Assembly (NCBI RefSeq): GCF_900078685.2
Contig: NZ_LT546166.1
Span: 1,621,934 to 1,685,933, forward strand
DNA length: 64,000 bases
Source: Mycolicibacter icosiumassiliensis
GTDB lineage: Bacteria > Actinomycetota > Actinomycetes > Mycobacteriales > Mycobacteriaceae
Direction of reading: 5' to 3'
Shown: positions 47,300 to 56,366 of the stretch, in pieces
Numbering within the stretch: the first letter of the stretch is position 1
Layout of the letters: each line of letters begins with the position of its first letter
The notes under the pieces: generated by a model
Database searches by the model: none
Told to the model about the DNA's origin: nothing
The model's input: the letters and a program-made list of their open reading frames with translations, nothing else
Program-made: the position numbers and the translations under genes

Positions 47300-47335
47300 T
47301 AACCTACGGGAACGTAGGTTACGATAGCGTAGGTA
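47300..47335. promoter_or_regulatory. compound operator upstream of desA3
   Basis: TAACCTACG and CGTAGGTTA form a perfect 9-base dyad around GGAA at 47300-47321. It overlaps GTTACGATAGCGTAGGTA at 47318-47335, the near-copy of the site at 46087. Three CGTAGGT-type half sites are therefore stacked 33 bases before the desA3 start. Confidence 0.65.
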
Positions 47336-47367
47336 TAGACGGTGATGCGTTTCCGAAAGGCGGTCTG

Positions 47368-48627
47368 ATGGCGGTAACCGACGTCGAGGTGTTTGCGCAC
47401 CTCAGCGACGCCGACGTGGCGAACCTCGCCGCCGAGCTGGACGCCATCCGCCGGGACATCGAGGCCACACGCGGGGAGCGTGACGCGCGGTACATTCACC
47501 GCACCATCGCGGCCCAGCGGGCGCTCGAGGTGACCGGTCGGGTGCTGCTGGCGGCCGGTAACCGGCGCTGGGCGCGCTGGGCCGGCATCGGCACCCTGGG
47601 CGTGGCCAAGATCGTCGAGAACATGGAGATCGGCCACAACGTCATGCACGGGCAGTGGGACTGGATGAACGATCCCGAGATCCACTCCACCGGCTGGGAG
47701 TGGGATATGGCCGGCGTTTCCAAGCACTGGCGCTTCACCCACAACTTCGCCCACCACAAATACACGAACATCCTCGGGATGGACGACGATGTGGGTTACG
47801 GCGTAATCCGGGTCACTCGCGACACTCGCTGGCAGCGCTTCAACCTGCTCAACCTGTTCTACAACGCCATGTTGGCGATCGGGTTCGAGTGGGGAGTCGC
47901 GCTGCAGCACTTGGAGATCGGCAAGATCTTCAAAGGTCGCGACAGTCGCCAGGAGACCCTGTCTCGACTGCGGGAGTTCGGCGGCAAAGCCGGCCGGCAG
48001 GTGTTCAAGGACTACATCGCCTTCCCGGCGCTGACTTCGCTGTCGCCCGGCGCGACCTTCGTCTCGACGGTGAAGGCCAACGCGATCGCCAACGTGATCC
48101 GCAACCTGTGGGCCAATGCGATCATCTTCTGCGGTCACTTCCCCGACGGTGCAGAGAAATTCACCAAGACCGACATGGTCGGTGAGTCGCAGGGACAGTG
48201 GTACCTACGGCAGTTGCTGGGCAGCGCCAACATCGATGCTCGGCAGCCGATGCGGTTTATGAGCGGAAGCCTGTCGCATCAGATCGAGCACCATCTTTTC
48301 CCCGATCTGCCGAGCAACCGCTACCCCGAGATCGCGGTGCGGGTGCGTGCGGTGTGCGAGAAGTACGACCTGCCCTACACCTCCGGGCCGTTCTTGGTGC
48401 AATACGCCAAGACCTGGCGAACCATCGCCAAACTGTCACTGCCGGACCGCTTTCTGCGCGACACCGCCGATGACGCACCGGAGACCCGCAGCGAGAAGAT
48501 GTTCGCCGAGCTGGGCCCGGGGTTCACTCGCGTCGACCCGGTGACCGGTCGTCGCCGTGGGCTCAAGACCGCCATCTCCGCCGTGCGGGGTTGGCGTCGC
48601 GACAAGAAGGTCGGCCTGGCCGCCTGA
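47368..48627 (+). CDS. desA3: stearoyl-CoA delta-9 desaturase DesA3
   Basis: Membrane di-iron desaturase making oleoyl-CoA from stearoyl-CoA with electrons from the preceding reductase. The 419-residue protein has the three histidine boxes: GHNVMHGQWDW, THNFAHHKYTN and LSHQIEHHLFPDLPSNRY. Hydrophobic segments lie between them. ATG 47368 follows AAAGGCGG. The orthologue is Rv3229c. Transcription ends against rsgA in a region of hairpins and tandem repeats. Confidence 0.95.
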   Translation: MAVTDVEVFAHLSDADVANLAAELDAIRRDIEATRGERDARYIHRTIAAQRALEVTGRVLLAAGNRRWARWAGIGTLGVAKIVENMEIGHNVMHGQWDWMNDPEIHSTGWEWDMAGVSKHWRFTHNFAHHKYTNILGMDDDVGYGVIRVTRDTRWQRFNLLNLFYNAMLAIGFEWGVALQHLEIGKIFKGRDSRQETLSRLREFGGKAGRQVFKDYIAFPALTSLSPGATFVSTVKANAIANVIRNLWANAIIFCGHFPDGAEKFTKTDMVGESQGQWYLRQLLGSANIDARQPMRFMSGSLSHQIEHHLFPDLPSNRYPEIAVRVRAVCEKYDLPYTSGPFLVQYAKTWRTIAKLSLPDRFLRDTADDAPETRSEKMFAELGPGFTRVDPVTGRRRGLKTAISAVRGWRRDKKVGLAA

Positions 48628-48633
48628 TCAGTG

Positions 48634-48691
48634 GTCGTGAGTGTGAATCTCACGACGGGACACGCCGCAAGTCGTCGTGAGATTCACACTC
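48634..48691. terminator. alternative hairpins between desA3 and rsgA
   Basis: GAGTGTGAATCTCACGAC at 48639-48656 pairs perfectly with GTCGTGAGATTCACACTC at 48674-48691 (18 base pairs, 17-base loop). A competing hairpin uses GTCGTGAG at 48634-48641 with CTCACGAC at 48649-48656. Both cannot form together. The position between convergent genes suggests a bidirectional terminator. Confidence 0.6.
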
Positions 48692-48782
48692 GGCGGTGTG
48701 GAAACGCGGAACTCGGCGGTGTGGAAACGCGGAACTCGGCGGTGTGGAAACGCGGAATCCGGCCGTGTGGAAACGCGGGATC
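48692..48782. repeat. 23-base tandem repeat, four copies (VNTR)
   Basis: The unit GGCGGTGTGGAAACGCGGAA plus CTC occurs at 48692-48714 and 48715-48737 identically, then with small changes at 48738-48760 and 48761-48782. The last copy runs into the rsgA stop. The array is adjacent to the desA3 hairpins and is likely variable between strains. Confidence 0.85.
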
Positions 48783-49770
48783 AGCCCTCGCGCAGCACCG
48801 TGAGCAGTCGGCGCGCCGCCTCGACACGGCGTTGCGCCGCACCGGTCAGATTGTCCAGCGCGCATTCGGGATCGGCCGGCGGTCCCAGGTGACCGCAGCC
48901 GCGTGGACAGTCGCCGATGGCTTCGGCGAGGTCGGAGAACGCCAGCAGCACGTCATCGGGTGCAATGTGGGCTAGGCCGAACGAGCGGATACCCGGGGTG
49001 TCGATGACCCAGCCCGAGCCCTCCAATCGCAGCGCCACCGACTGAGTGGACGTGTGCCGCCCGCGACCGATGTCGGTGACCCGTCCGACGGCCCGATCAG
49101 CTTCCGGGACAAGACGATTGACCAATGTTGACTTGCCGACACCGGAGTGCCCTAGCAGCACCGTGACCTGGGATTCCAGTAGGGGAGCGACGGCGTCGAG
49201 CGGGTCGTCGCGGCCCGCGATGACCACCGTGAGATCCAGGTCGGCGAACTGGCTGGCGAAGGGCGCCGGATCGGCCAGGTCTGTTTTGGTCAGGCACAGA
49301 ATCGGCGCCAGACCTCCGGCATAGGCGGCGATCAGCGCCCGCTCGACCAAACCGGTCCGCGGCGGGGGATCGGCCAACGCGACCACCATGAGTAGTTGGT
49401 CGGCGTTGGCGACCACCACCCGCTCGGTGGGGTCGGTGTCATCGGCAGTGCGCCGCAACACGGTTCGCCGCGGCCTGCGCCGGACGATCCGGGCCAGGGT
49501 GTCGGGTCGGCCGGACAGGTCGCCGACCACATCGACGCGGTCGCCGACCACGATCGGGGTACGCCCCAGCTCGCGGGCGCGCATCGCGGTGACCTGGACA
49601 TCGGCCGGGCCGTCGGGTCCGTCGAGGACACAGCCCCAGCGGCCGCGGTCGACGCTGACCACCATGGCCGATTGGGCGTCGGCGTGCCCGGGACGGATTT
49701 TGGTGCGCGGCCGCGAGCCGCGGCCGGAGCGGACTTTGACGTCGGATTCGTCGTAGTCCTCCGGTTTCAA
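48781..49770 (-). CDS. rsgA: ribosome small subunit GTPase RsgA
   Basis: Circularly permuted GTPase that checks late 30S ribosome assembly. The 329-residue protein has an N-terminal OB-fold, then the G domain in permuted order: G4 CLTKTDL, G1 [15 protein letters not shown]3 [12 protein letters not shown]. The C-terminal zinc knuckle follows ([18 protein letters not shown]). TTG 49770 ([16 protein letters not shown]) is chosen; its first bases overlap the aroA stop (TTGA), so aroA and rsgA are coupled. The frame is open upstream only as a shadow of aroA. Orthologue: Rv3228. Confidence 0.92.
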   Translation of the reverse strand: MKPEDYDESDVKVRSGRGSRPRTKIRPGHADAQSAMVVSVDRGRWGCVLDGPDGPADVQVTAMRARELGRTPIVVGDRVDVVGDLSGRPDTLARIVRRRPRRTVLRRTADDTDPTERVVVANADQLLMVVALADPPPRTGLVERALIAAYAGGLAPILCLTKTDLADPAPFASQFADLDLTVVIAGRDDPLDAVAPLLESQVTVLLGHSGVGKSTLVNRLVPEADRAVGRVTDIGRGRHTSTQSVALRLEGSGWVIDTPGIRSFGLAHIAPDDVLLAFSDLAEAIGDCPRGCGHLGPPADPECALDNLTGAAQRRVEAARRLLTVLREG

Positions 49771-51059
49771 GCGCCGGCCCCTGCGTCGGCCAGCATGTCG
49801 GCCCACATTCGGGGGAATGCGGGCAGGGTCTTGGCGGTGGTGTCGATGTCCTCGACCTCGACACCGGGGACTCGAAGTCCGATGATCGCACCGGCGGTGG
49901 CCATCCGATGGTCGGCGTAGGAATGCCAGATTCCGCCGTGCAACGGGGTCGCGGTGATCAGCAGGCCGTCGGGGGTCTCGACGCTGTCGCCGCCCAGCCG
50001 GTTGATCTCGGTCGTCAGCGCCGCCAGTCGGTCGGTCTCGTGCCCGCGCAGATGCGCGATGCCGCTCAGCCGCGACACCGAGCCCGGGGCCGCCAGGGCA
50101 GCCAGTGCCGCCACTGTCGGGGTGAGCTCGCCGACGGCGCGCAGATCCACCTCGAAGCCGCCGTAGCTGCCCGGGCCCGCTACCTGCAGGTGCGCGTCGG
50201 CGTGGCTCACCCGGGCGCCGGTTGCGCTGAAGATCTCGATGATGGCGTCGCTGGGCTGTACGCCGACGGCTGGCCAGTCGGCGATGCGCACGCGGCCTCC
50301 GGTGACCACCGCGGCCGCCAGGAACGGGGTGGCGTTGGACAGGTCCGGTTCGATCTCCCAGTTCCGGGCCGTCGCCGTCGCCGGTGTGACCCGCCAGCGG
50401 TTCGGGGCGGCGTCGTCGACCTCGATTCCGGCCTGGCGCAGCATCGCGACCGTCATCGAGATGTGCGGGGCGGACGGCAGGGTAGTCCCGGTGTGCACCA
50501 CGGTCAGTCCGTCGTCGAACGCCGCGGCGGCCAACAGCAGGCCGGAGACGAACTGCGAGGACGCGGAGGCGTCGATCGCCACCGTGCCGCCGGCGACGGA
50601 GCCCGAACCTTGGATCCCGAACGGCAGTCCGTCGCCGTCGACCGTTATGCCCAGGCTGCGCATCGCATCCAGCAGTGGCGCGATCGGCCGGGCCCGGGCC
50701 TGCTCGTCCCCGTCGAACGTGACGGTGACGGCGCCCAGCGCGGCCAACGGCGGCACGAACCGCAGCACGGTGCCGGCCAGGCCGCAGTTCAGCCGGATGT
50801 TCGGTTCGGGGTCGATCTTGCCGCTGACCGTTACGTGATGGGCCACTGCCTCGACCCGCAGGCCCAGGGCGCGCAGGGCGTCGAGCATCAGGTCGGTGTC
50901 GCGGCTGCGCAGGGCGCCCGAGAGGGTGGAAACACCACCGCCGCGTGCTGCGGCCAGCGCGGCCAGCACCAGGGCCCGATTGGTCTGCGACTTCGAGCCG
51001 GGCACGGTCACCGTCGCCTCGATGGGAGCGTTGGGCGTCGGTGCCGGCCAAGTCGTCAC
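49767..51059 (-). CDS. aroA: EPSP synthase (3-phosphoshikimate 1-carboxyvinyltransferase)
   Basis: Joins phosphoenolpyruvate to shikimate-3-phosphate in the chorismate pathway. The 430-residue protein has [18 protein letters not shown] near the N-terminus (conserved Lys and Ser), [39 protein letters not shown] and [16 protein letters not shown]. The Gly-Ala segment around GLAGT is the class I form. GTG 51059 ([10 protein letters not shown]) is chosen over an ATG seven codons upstream, by similarity with the M. tuberculosis start. Confidence 0.95.
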   Translation of the reverse strand: MTTWPAPTPNAPIEATVTVPGSKSQTNRALVLAALAAARGGGVSTLSGALRSRDTDLMLDALRALGLRVEAVAHHVTVSGKIDPEPNIRLNCGLAGTVLRFVPPLAALGAVTVTFDGDEQARARPIAPLLDAMRSLGITVDGDGLPFGIQGSGSVAGGTVAIDASASSQFVSGLLLAAAAFDDGLTVVHTGTTLPSAPHISMTVAMLRQAGIEVDDAAPNRWRVTPATATARNWEIEPDLSNATPFLAAAVVTGGRVRIADWPAVGVQPSDAIIEIFSATGARVSHADAHLQVAGPGSYGGFEVDLRAVGELTPTVAALAALAAPGSVSRLSGIAHLRGHETDRLAALTTEINRLGGDSVETPDGLLITATPLHGGIWHSYADHRMATAGAIIGLRVPGVEVEDIDTTAKTLPAFPRMWADMLADAGAGA

Positions 51060-51176
51060 GGTTTCATCCTGCCAGCGCATGGCTCCGGAGCTGGTATCGG
51101 CGCTCGATAGGCTTCTTTGCCGGCCAGCTGCCCGGTATCACCCAACTGTTTACCCAGGATCATTAGTGTCTGCGGC

Positions 51177-52760
51177 ATGGCTCTGGCCGCGGGCTCGATT
51201 TTTGCTGAGTACACCATCTTGAAACTGGTGGGTGCCGGCGGGATGGGCAAGGTTTACCTTGCGCAGCACCCCCGGCTGCCCCGACGCGAAGCGCTGAAGA
51301 TTCTTCGTCGGTCCTTAAGCGCCGACGACGAGTACGAGGAGCGGTTTCGGCGGGAGGCCGAAGCCGCCGCCGTGCTGGTGCACCCGAACATCGTGCGCGT
51401 GCATGACCGCGGTGAATACCGGGGCCGACTGTGGCTGTCGATGGACTACATCGACGGTGAGACGCTCGGCGAGCTGATCACCCGCAAGTTCCCGGCCGGT
51501 ATGCCGGCTCAGATCGTCATTCCGATCATCGCGAGCATCGCCGATGCCCTGGACTACGCCCATGGGCAGGGCGTGGTGCACCGTGACGTCAAGCCGAGCA
51601 ACATCTTGGTGACCGAGGACGGCGACGACGTGCTGACCGCCGTGCTGGCCGACTTCGGCGTCGCCCGGCAACTGAGCGGCCCCACCGGGCTGACCGCCAG
51701 CAATCTCGCCATCGGAACCATTGCCTACGCCGCACCCGAACAACTGATGGGTGCCGAAGGTCTGGAACGCGCTGACCAGTACGCCTTGGCCGCCACCACC
51801 TTCCAGATGCTGACCGGGGCACCGCCGTATCAGCACGAGAACCCGGTGACGGTGATCAGCCACCACCTGAACACCCCGCCGCCGCTGCTCAGCGACCGGC
51901 GTCCCGAGCTGCAGCAGTTCGACGACGTGCTCGCCGCGGCGCTGGCCAAAGACCCCGCTGAGCGATTCCGGGACTGCTCGGATTTCGTTGCGGCCCTGGC
52001 CGAGCAGCTCGCCGACCCGGAGTCCGACGACGAGTCCGACTCCGCCAGGACGGTCGTGCGGGGCGTGCCGCGAGCCCTACCGGCACCTCCACCGAGCCGG
52101 CTGTCGAAACTGGCCCGACCCGCTGTCCTGGTGCCCTTGGGTCTTGCGGTGGTGGGATCGGTGGCGGCCCTCGTCCCGCGCCTGCTGGCCGAGGAGCCGG
52201 TCGACACGGCGGCGGTCGCCGCCGGGGGCGCACCCGCGGCAGCTGTGGCGCCGCCGCCCAAGGCGCCCGCGTTCGAGGGCACCTACCGCGTCGACGCCAA
52301 CCGCGCCGGGGAGAAGTACAACGGCGTTCCCAACCCCGAACCGCCCAACGTGAGCACGTGGTGGGCGGTCAAGTCGGCCTGTGACGCCTCGGCGTGCACG
52401 GCGTCGGCGATGATGCTGGACGCGAAGGATCACCGGAAGACGGTGAAGACGCCTTCGGGCGGCAATGAATTGGCCCTGGAATTCACCGGCGACACCTGGC
52501 GGTCACAGCCGCAGACGGTGCAGACGCCGTGTATCGGGGTCGACGGCCGGCAGGACAGTCAGAGCACCACCCAGGTGCTCACCCTGGAGCCGACCATTCC
52601 GGGCGTCCTGCACGGCGCGATGGTTGCCACCGTGGACAGCAATGAGTGCGGCCAGCGCGGAGCTCAGATCTGGGTTCCGGTGGTAGCCAGCCGATTCGGT
52701 GACGTTCCCGCGGGGATCAACCCGTCCGTCGAGATGGCCAAGCCAACCAAGCCGGCCTGA
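51177..52760 (+). CDS. transmembrane serine/threonine protein kinase
   Basis: A 527-residue eukaryotic-type receptor kinase. The N-terminal kinase domain has the glycine loop VGAGGMGKVY, Lys in EALKILRR, HRDVKPSNI, DFGVA and YAAPEQ. A Pro-rich linker leads to one membrane segment (AVLVPLGLAVVGSVAALV, about residues 325-342). The extracellular domain has paired cysteines (SACDASACTASAMM; TPCIGVDG; SNECGQRG) and WW in STWWAVK, resembling the lipoprotein-like sensor domains of PknF-type kinases; I do not assign a named orthologue. ATG 51177 lies 117 bases from the divergent aroA start. Confidence 0.88.
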   Translation: MALAAGSIFAEYTILKLVGAGGMGKVYLAQHPRLPRREALKILRRSLSADDEYEERFRREAEAAAVLVHPNIVRVHDRGEYRGRLWLSMDYIDGETLGELITRKFPAGMPAQIVIPIIASIADALDYAHGQGVVHRDVKPSNILVTEDGDDVLTAVLADFGVARQLSGPTGLTASNLAIGTIAYAAPEQLMGAEGLERADQYALAATTFQMLTGAPPYQHENPVTVISHHLNTPPPLLSDRRPELQQFDDVLAAALAKDPAERFRDCSDFVAALAEQLADPESDDESDSARTVVRGVPRALPAPPPSRLSKLARPAVLVPLGLAVVGSVAALVPRLLAEEPVDTAAVAAGGAPAAAVAPPPKAPAFEGTYRVDANRAGEKYNGVPNPEPPNVSTWWAVKSACDASACTASAMMLDAKDHRKTVKTPSGGNELALEFTGDTWRSQPQTVQTPCIGVDGRQDSQSTTQVLTLEPTIPGVLHGAMVATVDSNECGQRGAQIWVPVVASRFGDVPAGINPSVEMAKPTKPA

Positions 52761-52997
52761 TCATCGCCTGATTGGCCGTCGCTTGGTCGACGCATTCCCG
52801 GGCAGCTCTGAAGGGCCCGACTGTGTAGCACTAAAAAATTAGAGTGCGCACTATTGAGCGCTCCATAGCTATGTTACTTTTCGAGTAATTCAAGGTTGCT
52901 CGACAGCTTTCGGGAACCTCCTGGACGTACCTGCCGCGCGTGGCTGGTCGTCGACCACCGCAAATGGGCCGAGCGGGCCGCCGGAAGGAGAACCCCG
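52761..52997. other. AT-rich promoter region of the PE-PPE esterase
   Basis: 52830-52890 is unusually AT-rich (CTAAAAAATTAGAG, GTTACTTTTCGAGTAATT) for this genome. It probably holds the promoter of the esterase downstream. No gene is seen. Confidence 0.4.
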
Positions 52998-53856
52998 GTG
53001 AATCATGTACGCGGCGCCTTGGGCACTGTTGCCATCGCCGTTGTGGGTGCGGGATTGATCGCACCCACCGCGGCGGCTGCGCCGTCAACCGCTCTGCAGA
53101 TTCCCGGATTGCGCCTGGCCGCCAATGACACTGCAACTCTGCCGCTGGGAGGCGGCACGGCGTTCATCATCGGCGGCAGCGGTCTGGCCACCCCCGGCCC
53201 GTCGTACGTGGACGCCGCTATGTCGCTGTATCTGGAGCCGCTCGGCTTCACCGGCACGACGCAGGTTGTCACGACACCAGAACAGCTCTACCCATTCTTG
53301 GGTCCCTTCGGCGGGACGCTGGATGAGTCACTGGCACAGGGTCAGCAGAACCTCTTTGACGCAATCATGGCTCAGTACCAGAACGGAGACCTGAGCGCCG
53401 AGAACCCCGCGGTGGTGTTCGGCTGGTCGCAGGGCGCGGTCATCGAGACGATGCTGCAATACCAGCTCGCGGACGCTGGGGTGCCCAGTGAATACGTGCA
53501 TTTCGTGATGGTCGGTGACGTCAGCGCCCCCAACGGCGGCATGCTGGAGCGCTTCAATCTGCCCGATGATGCGCACCCGAGCCTTCCGAGCTTGGGTCTC
53601 ACGTTCAGCGGGGCCGGAGCCTCTGATCTGTATCCGACCGAGGTCTACACCCACGAATACGACGGTTTCGCCGACTTTCCGCAATATCCGATCAACTTCT
53701 TGTCGGTCCTCAACTCCATTTTCGGCATTGCTTTCGACCACACCACCTATCTAGGGCTGACGGCCGATCAGATCAGTGATGCGATTCTGCTGCCGACGTC
53801 AGACGCTGACAGCTTGACCAACTACTACATGATTCCGGCCGGCGGGCTGGGACTTG

Positions 53857-53985
53857 ACCCCGTGTGTTGGACACGCTCAATCCCAGGAATGTCCTGGGGG
53901 AAGCGAGATGATCCAACCCGATGGCAAGGAAAAATTACCCCGATGCTTACCCGTCCGCACGGGAAGCAAGTCTTCAATCAACAAC
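53857..53985 (+). mobile_element. left-end fragment of an IS3-family element
   Basis: The sequence TGACCCCGTGTGTTGGACAC begins just where the esterase homology stops. It is followed in another frame at 53922 by MARKNYPDAYPSARE, the characteristic start of an IS3-family OrfA. The frame dies soon after, so only the left end remains. The right boundary is approximate. Confidence 0.55.
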
Positions 53986-54050
53986 CACTGCGCATCGGTG
54001 AGCAACTGAAACCGCGACATACTGAAAAGCTTCAGCCACAACACCCGAAA

Positions 54051-54070
54051 TATTTGTCAGACACGCCCTA
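54051..54070 (+). mobile_element. terminal remnant of an IS5-type element
   Basis: ATTTGTCAGACACGCCCTAG is the exact reverse complement of CTAGGGCGTGTCTGACAAAT at 63675-63694, the boundary of the IS5-type element at the right edge. Only the terminus, including the last codons (LSDTP) and the CTAG target, is preserved. Confidence 0.65.
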
Positions 54071-54394
54071 GTGTTCTCCGCTGCAGATTTGTTGAATATA
54101 TTTGACGAGTGATTCGAGGATCTCTTCGGCGGTCTTGTTCCCGACGGACGGCTTCGGTTCGGAGTTCCAGTCGTGGATCCAATTCTTGATGTCATTCTGC
54201 AGTGCCGCAACGCTTTTGCGGACGTCGCGTCGCAGTAGCCGGCGAGCCGGTCGTTGACCGTGGGTAGTTTGTGGGCGGACCGGTTGTCCGGGTGCGCGTC
54301 CACCTCGTCGGCTACGGCCTTGTCGATGGCGAACAGCCACAGCCGCCGGCACGCGCAGCGCTGAAAAACGTGACGTGGCGCGCCACTGAACCAA
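54068..54394 (-). pseudogene. IS630-family transposase remnant
   Basis: The last third, LQNDIKNWIHDWNSEPKPSV followed by KTAEEILESLVKYI, matches the C-terminal end of IS630-type transposases. Upstream of this the frames shift, with DNRSAHKLPTV (a DDE-type DNxxxHK segment) in a different frame. No full transposase can be rebuilt. It is a decayed copy. Confidence 0.65.
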
Positions 54395-54513
54395 AACCGA
54401 TCACGCCAACCCGAGCCGGGGCCGGCAGACCGATTGCGGAATCTATCTACCGGCTGCAGTGCTCAGCCGTCAAATTGTGCGCCGATGAGCACTCGATGAG
54501 CCCCGAGGGCAAA

Positions 54514-54927
54514 TCACTCTTCCAACCTGTCGGGACAGTACACGGCGCGGGCAACCGCCACGAAGTGGGCGCCCTGCAGCAGGGGCAGATTGTTGGAGTA
54601 GGAGTTTCTCACGCCGTCGACGGCTTCGCGTACGGTGTGGCCGTCTTGCATGTAAGCGCAGGCTCCCCTGGCGACATTGACTGCTTCGGGATCGTTCGGA
54701 TGCGCGATACCGAGGCCGTCGAGCGCACGGAGGAACGTGTCGTCCGTCGCGCTGGTGACGTACACGTACGGATCATTTGGTGTGGCGTACGCGGGAGCCA
54801 TTCCCATGCCGACCACGGCTGCTGCGCACGCCGAAGTCACAACCAGCACCGGTAGGGTCGGGAAACCGCGCCGCCACAACGGTATTTGGTGGCCGGTCTT
54901 GGTCTGCCGGCAATTCTCTTTCGACAT
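54514..54927 (-). CDS. secreted DUF732-domain protein
   Basis: A 137-residue small secreted protein. The signal peptide has a basic start, a hydrophobic core (LPVLVVTSACAAAVVGMGMAP) and an AYA-T cleavage site. The mature domain is DUF732: DDTFLRALDGLGIAHPNDPEAVNVARGACAYMQDG, with two cysteines (GACAYM, AVYCPD) that probably form a disulfide. ATG 54927 has a good GAGGAGACGAAGGA leader. DUF732 proteins are common in mycobacteria and of unknown function. This intact gene sits between two sets of IS debris. Confidence 0.87.
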   Translation of the reverse strand: MSKENCRQTKTGHQIPLWRRGFPTLPVLVVTSACAAAVVGMGMAPAYATPNDPYVYVTSATDDTFLRALDGLGIAHPNDPEAVNVARGACAYMQDGHTVREAVDGVRNSYSNNLPLLQGAHFVAVARAVYCPDRLEE

Positions 54928-55302
54928 TCCTTCGTCTCCTCAGTTTCTCGGTGCGGCGTCGGCATCGAGGTGGCAGCTGGTAACCCTGTGGCGCAAGCGC
55001 TTCCAGCTCCGGCGGCCTGCCTAGCACACTAGATGCTGCAGCCGGGCTGAGCTCCCCGCCGAAGTCAACCTTCGCGACTCTTTTCACTGAAGTTCACCTA
55101 AGGTGGCCGGTATTCACTCGCTGTTCATCAACACGCAATCTGATTGCGCGCTCGTCGGCTCGACCCGGCTACGGTGGCTGTCTTGTGGTCGCGCCGGTCG
55201 ACACGTCGCATCGACGATCAGGCGGTGGGCCGGCCACATGCGAAACGCCCTGGTGTTGCGATCACACGGACCACTTGTGCCCGCGCTGCCAAGCCGGGCT
55301 AC
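54928..55302. other. region upstream of the DUF732 gene, no clear gene
   Basis: It holds the DUF732 promoter and then unassigned sequence up to the IS6110-like element. One short frame reads CETPWCCDHTDHLCPRCQAGL, a zinc-ribbon-like string, but it has no start signal and is cut by the insertion element. I leave it unnamed. Confidence 0.4.
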
Positions 55303-55353
55303 TGAATCGCCCCGGCAAGTCCGGAGACTCCGTTCCTTGGGAAGGATGGAGTC

Positions 55354-55680
55354 ATGTCAGGGAGTACGTCGAAGAGGTACCCGGCCGAGTTGCGTGAGCG
55401 GGCGGTCCGAATGGTCGGCGAGATCAGGGCCGATCATGAGTCGGACTGGGCGGCAATGGGCAAGGTCGCCGAGCTGCTCGGAATCGGGACGCCAGAGACT
55501 GTGCGCAAGTGGTGTCGGCAGGCCGAAGTCGATGCGGGCCAGCGGCCCAGTGTCACCAGCGAGGAATCGGCGGAACTGAAACGGCTCAAGCGCGAGAACG
55601 CTGAGTTAAAACGCGCCAACGCGATCCTCAAGAGTGCCTCGGCTTTCTTCGCGGCCGAACTCGACCGGCCACTGCGCTGA
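55354..55680 (+). CDS. IS3-family transposase OrfA
   Basis: The 108-residue DNA-binding half of an IS3 (IS51 group) transposase. It shows RYPAELRERAVRMVGEIR, the helix-turn-helix around LGIGTPETVRKWCRQAEVDAG and the leucine-zipper region ESAELKRLKRENAELKRANAILK, ending in FFAAELDRP. OrfB normally follows by -1 frameshifting, probably near the A-rich GAGTTAAAACGC at about 55604. OrfA itself is intact, but the element is inactive because OrfB is interrupted. Confidence 0.92.
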   Translation: MSGSTSKRYPAELRERAVRMVGEIRADHESDWAAMGKVAELLGIGTPETVRKWCRQAEVDAGQRPSVTSEESAELKRLKRENAELKRANAILKSASAFFAAELDRPLR

Positions 55681-56366
55681 TCGTGCGCTACATCGACGAG
55701 CACGTCGGTGTCCGCCGCGACGATGCCGACGGGCCAGGTCTGCGCTGGGGTGTCGAGTCGATCTGCGCGCAGCTCACCGAGCTGGGTGCCAAGATCGCCC
55801 CCGCGACCTACTACGAACACCGCGCCCGCAGACCCACCAAGCAGGAGGTTCGCGACGCCGAACTGAGGCCGAGGATCCGTGCGGTGCACGCCGAGAACTA
55901 CGGTGTCTACGGCGCCCGGAAGGTATGGCTGACGCTGAACCGTGAACGGCCCGAGGACGCACCACCGATCGCGCGCTGCACTGTGGAGCGGCTCATGGCC
56001 GAACTCGGCCTGGCCGGCGCGGTGCGCGGCAAGATCAAGCGAACCACGATCAGCGATCCGCGCACACCGAAGCCGCTGGATCTGGTGGATCGCAACTTCC
56101 GGCCGTTGGCTCCGAATCGCTTGTGGGTAGCCGATTTCACGTATGTCTCGACGTGGTCGGGCTGGTGCTACACGGCGTTCGTGATCGATGCCTACGCCCG
56201 GCGGATCCTGGGCTGGTCGGTAGCGACCACGATGACCAGCCAGCTCGTCGTTGACGCTGTCGAGCAGGCGATCTGGACGCGCCAGCGGGAAGGCAACGAC
56301 CTGGCCGGGCTGGTTGCGCACCATGACCACGGAACCCAATACCTATCGGTGGCCTACTCCGAGCAC

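Larger units (their letters stand above)
52998..54071 (+). pseudogene. secreted PE-PPE-domain esterase, 3' end replaced by IS debris
   Basis: The gene encodes a signal peptide (VNHVRGALGTVAIAVVGAGLIAP, AAAA-P cleavage) and a PE-PPE alpha/beta-hydrolase domain. The domain begins GGTAFIIGGSGLATPGPSYVDAA and the nucleophile elbow is VVFGWSQGAVIE. GTG 52998 follows a GAAGGAG Shine-Dalgarno. After MIPAGGLGL (about 53856) the frame enters IS sequence and reads DPVCWTRSIPGMSWG and a basic tail ending KYLSDTP. The normal C-terminal part of the domain is therefore lost, although the predicted chimeric protein is 357 residues. The catalytic Ser region is intact; activity is doubtful. Confidence 0.75.

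Noticed and set aside
48692..48782. CRISPR array
   Set aside because: The 23-base units follow each other without spacers, so it is a VNTR.
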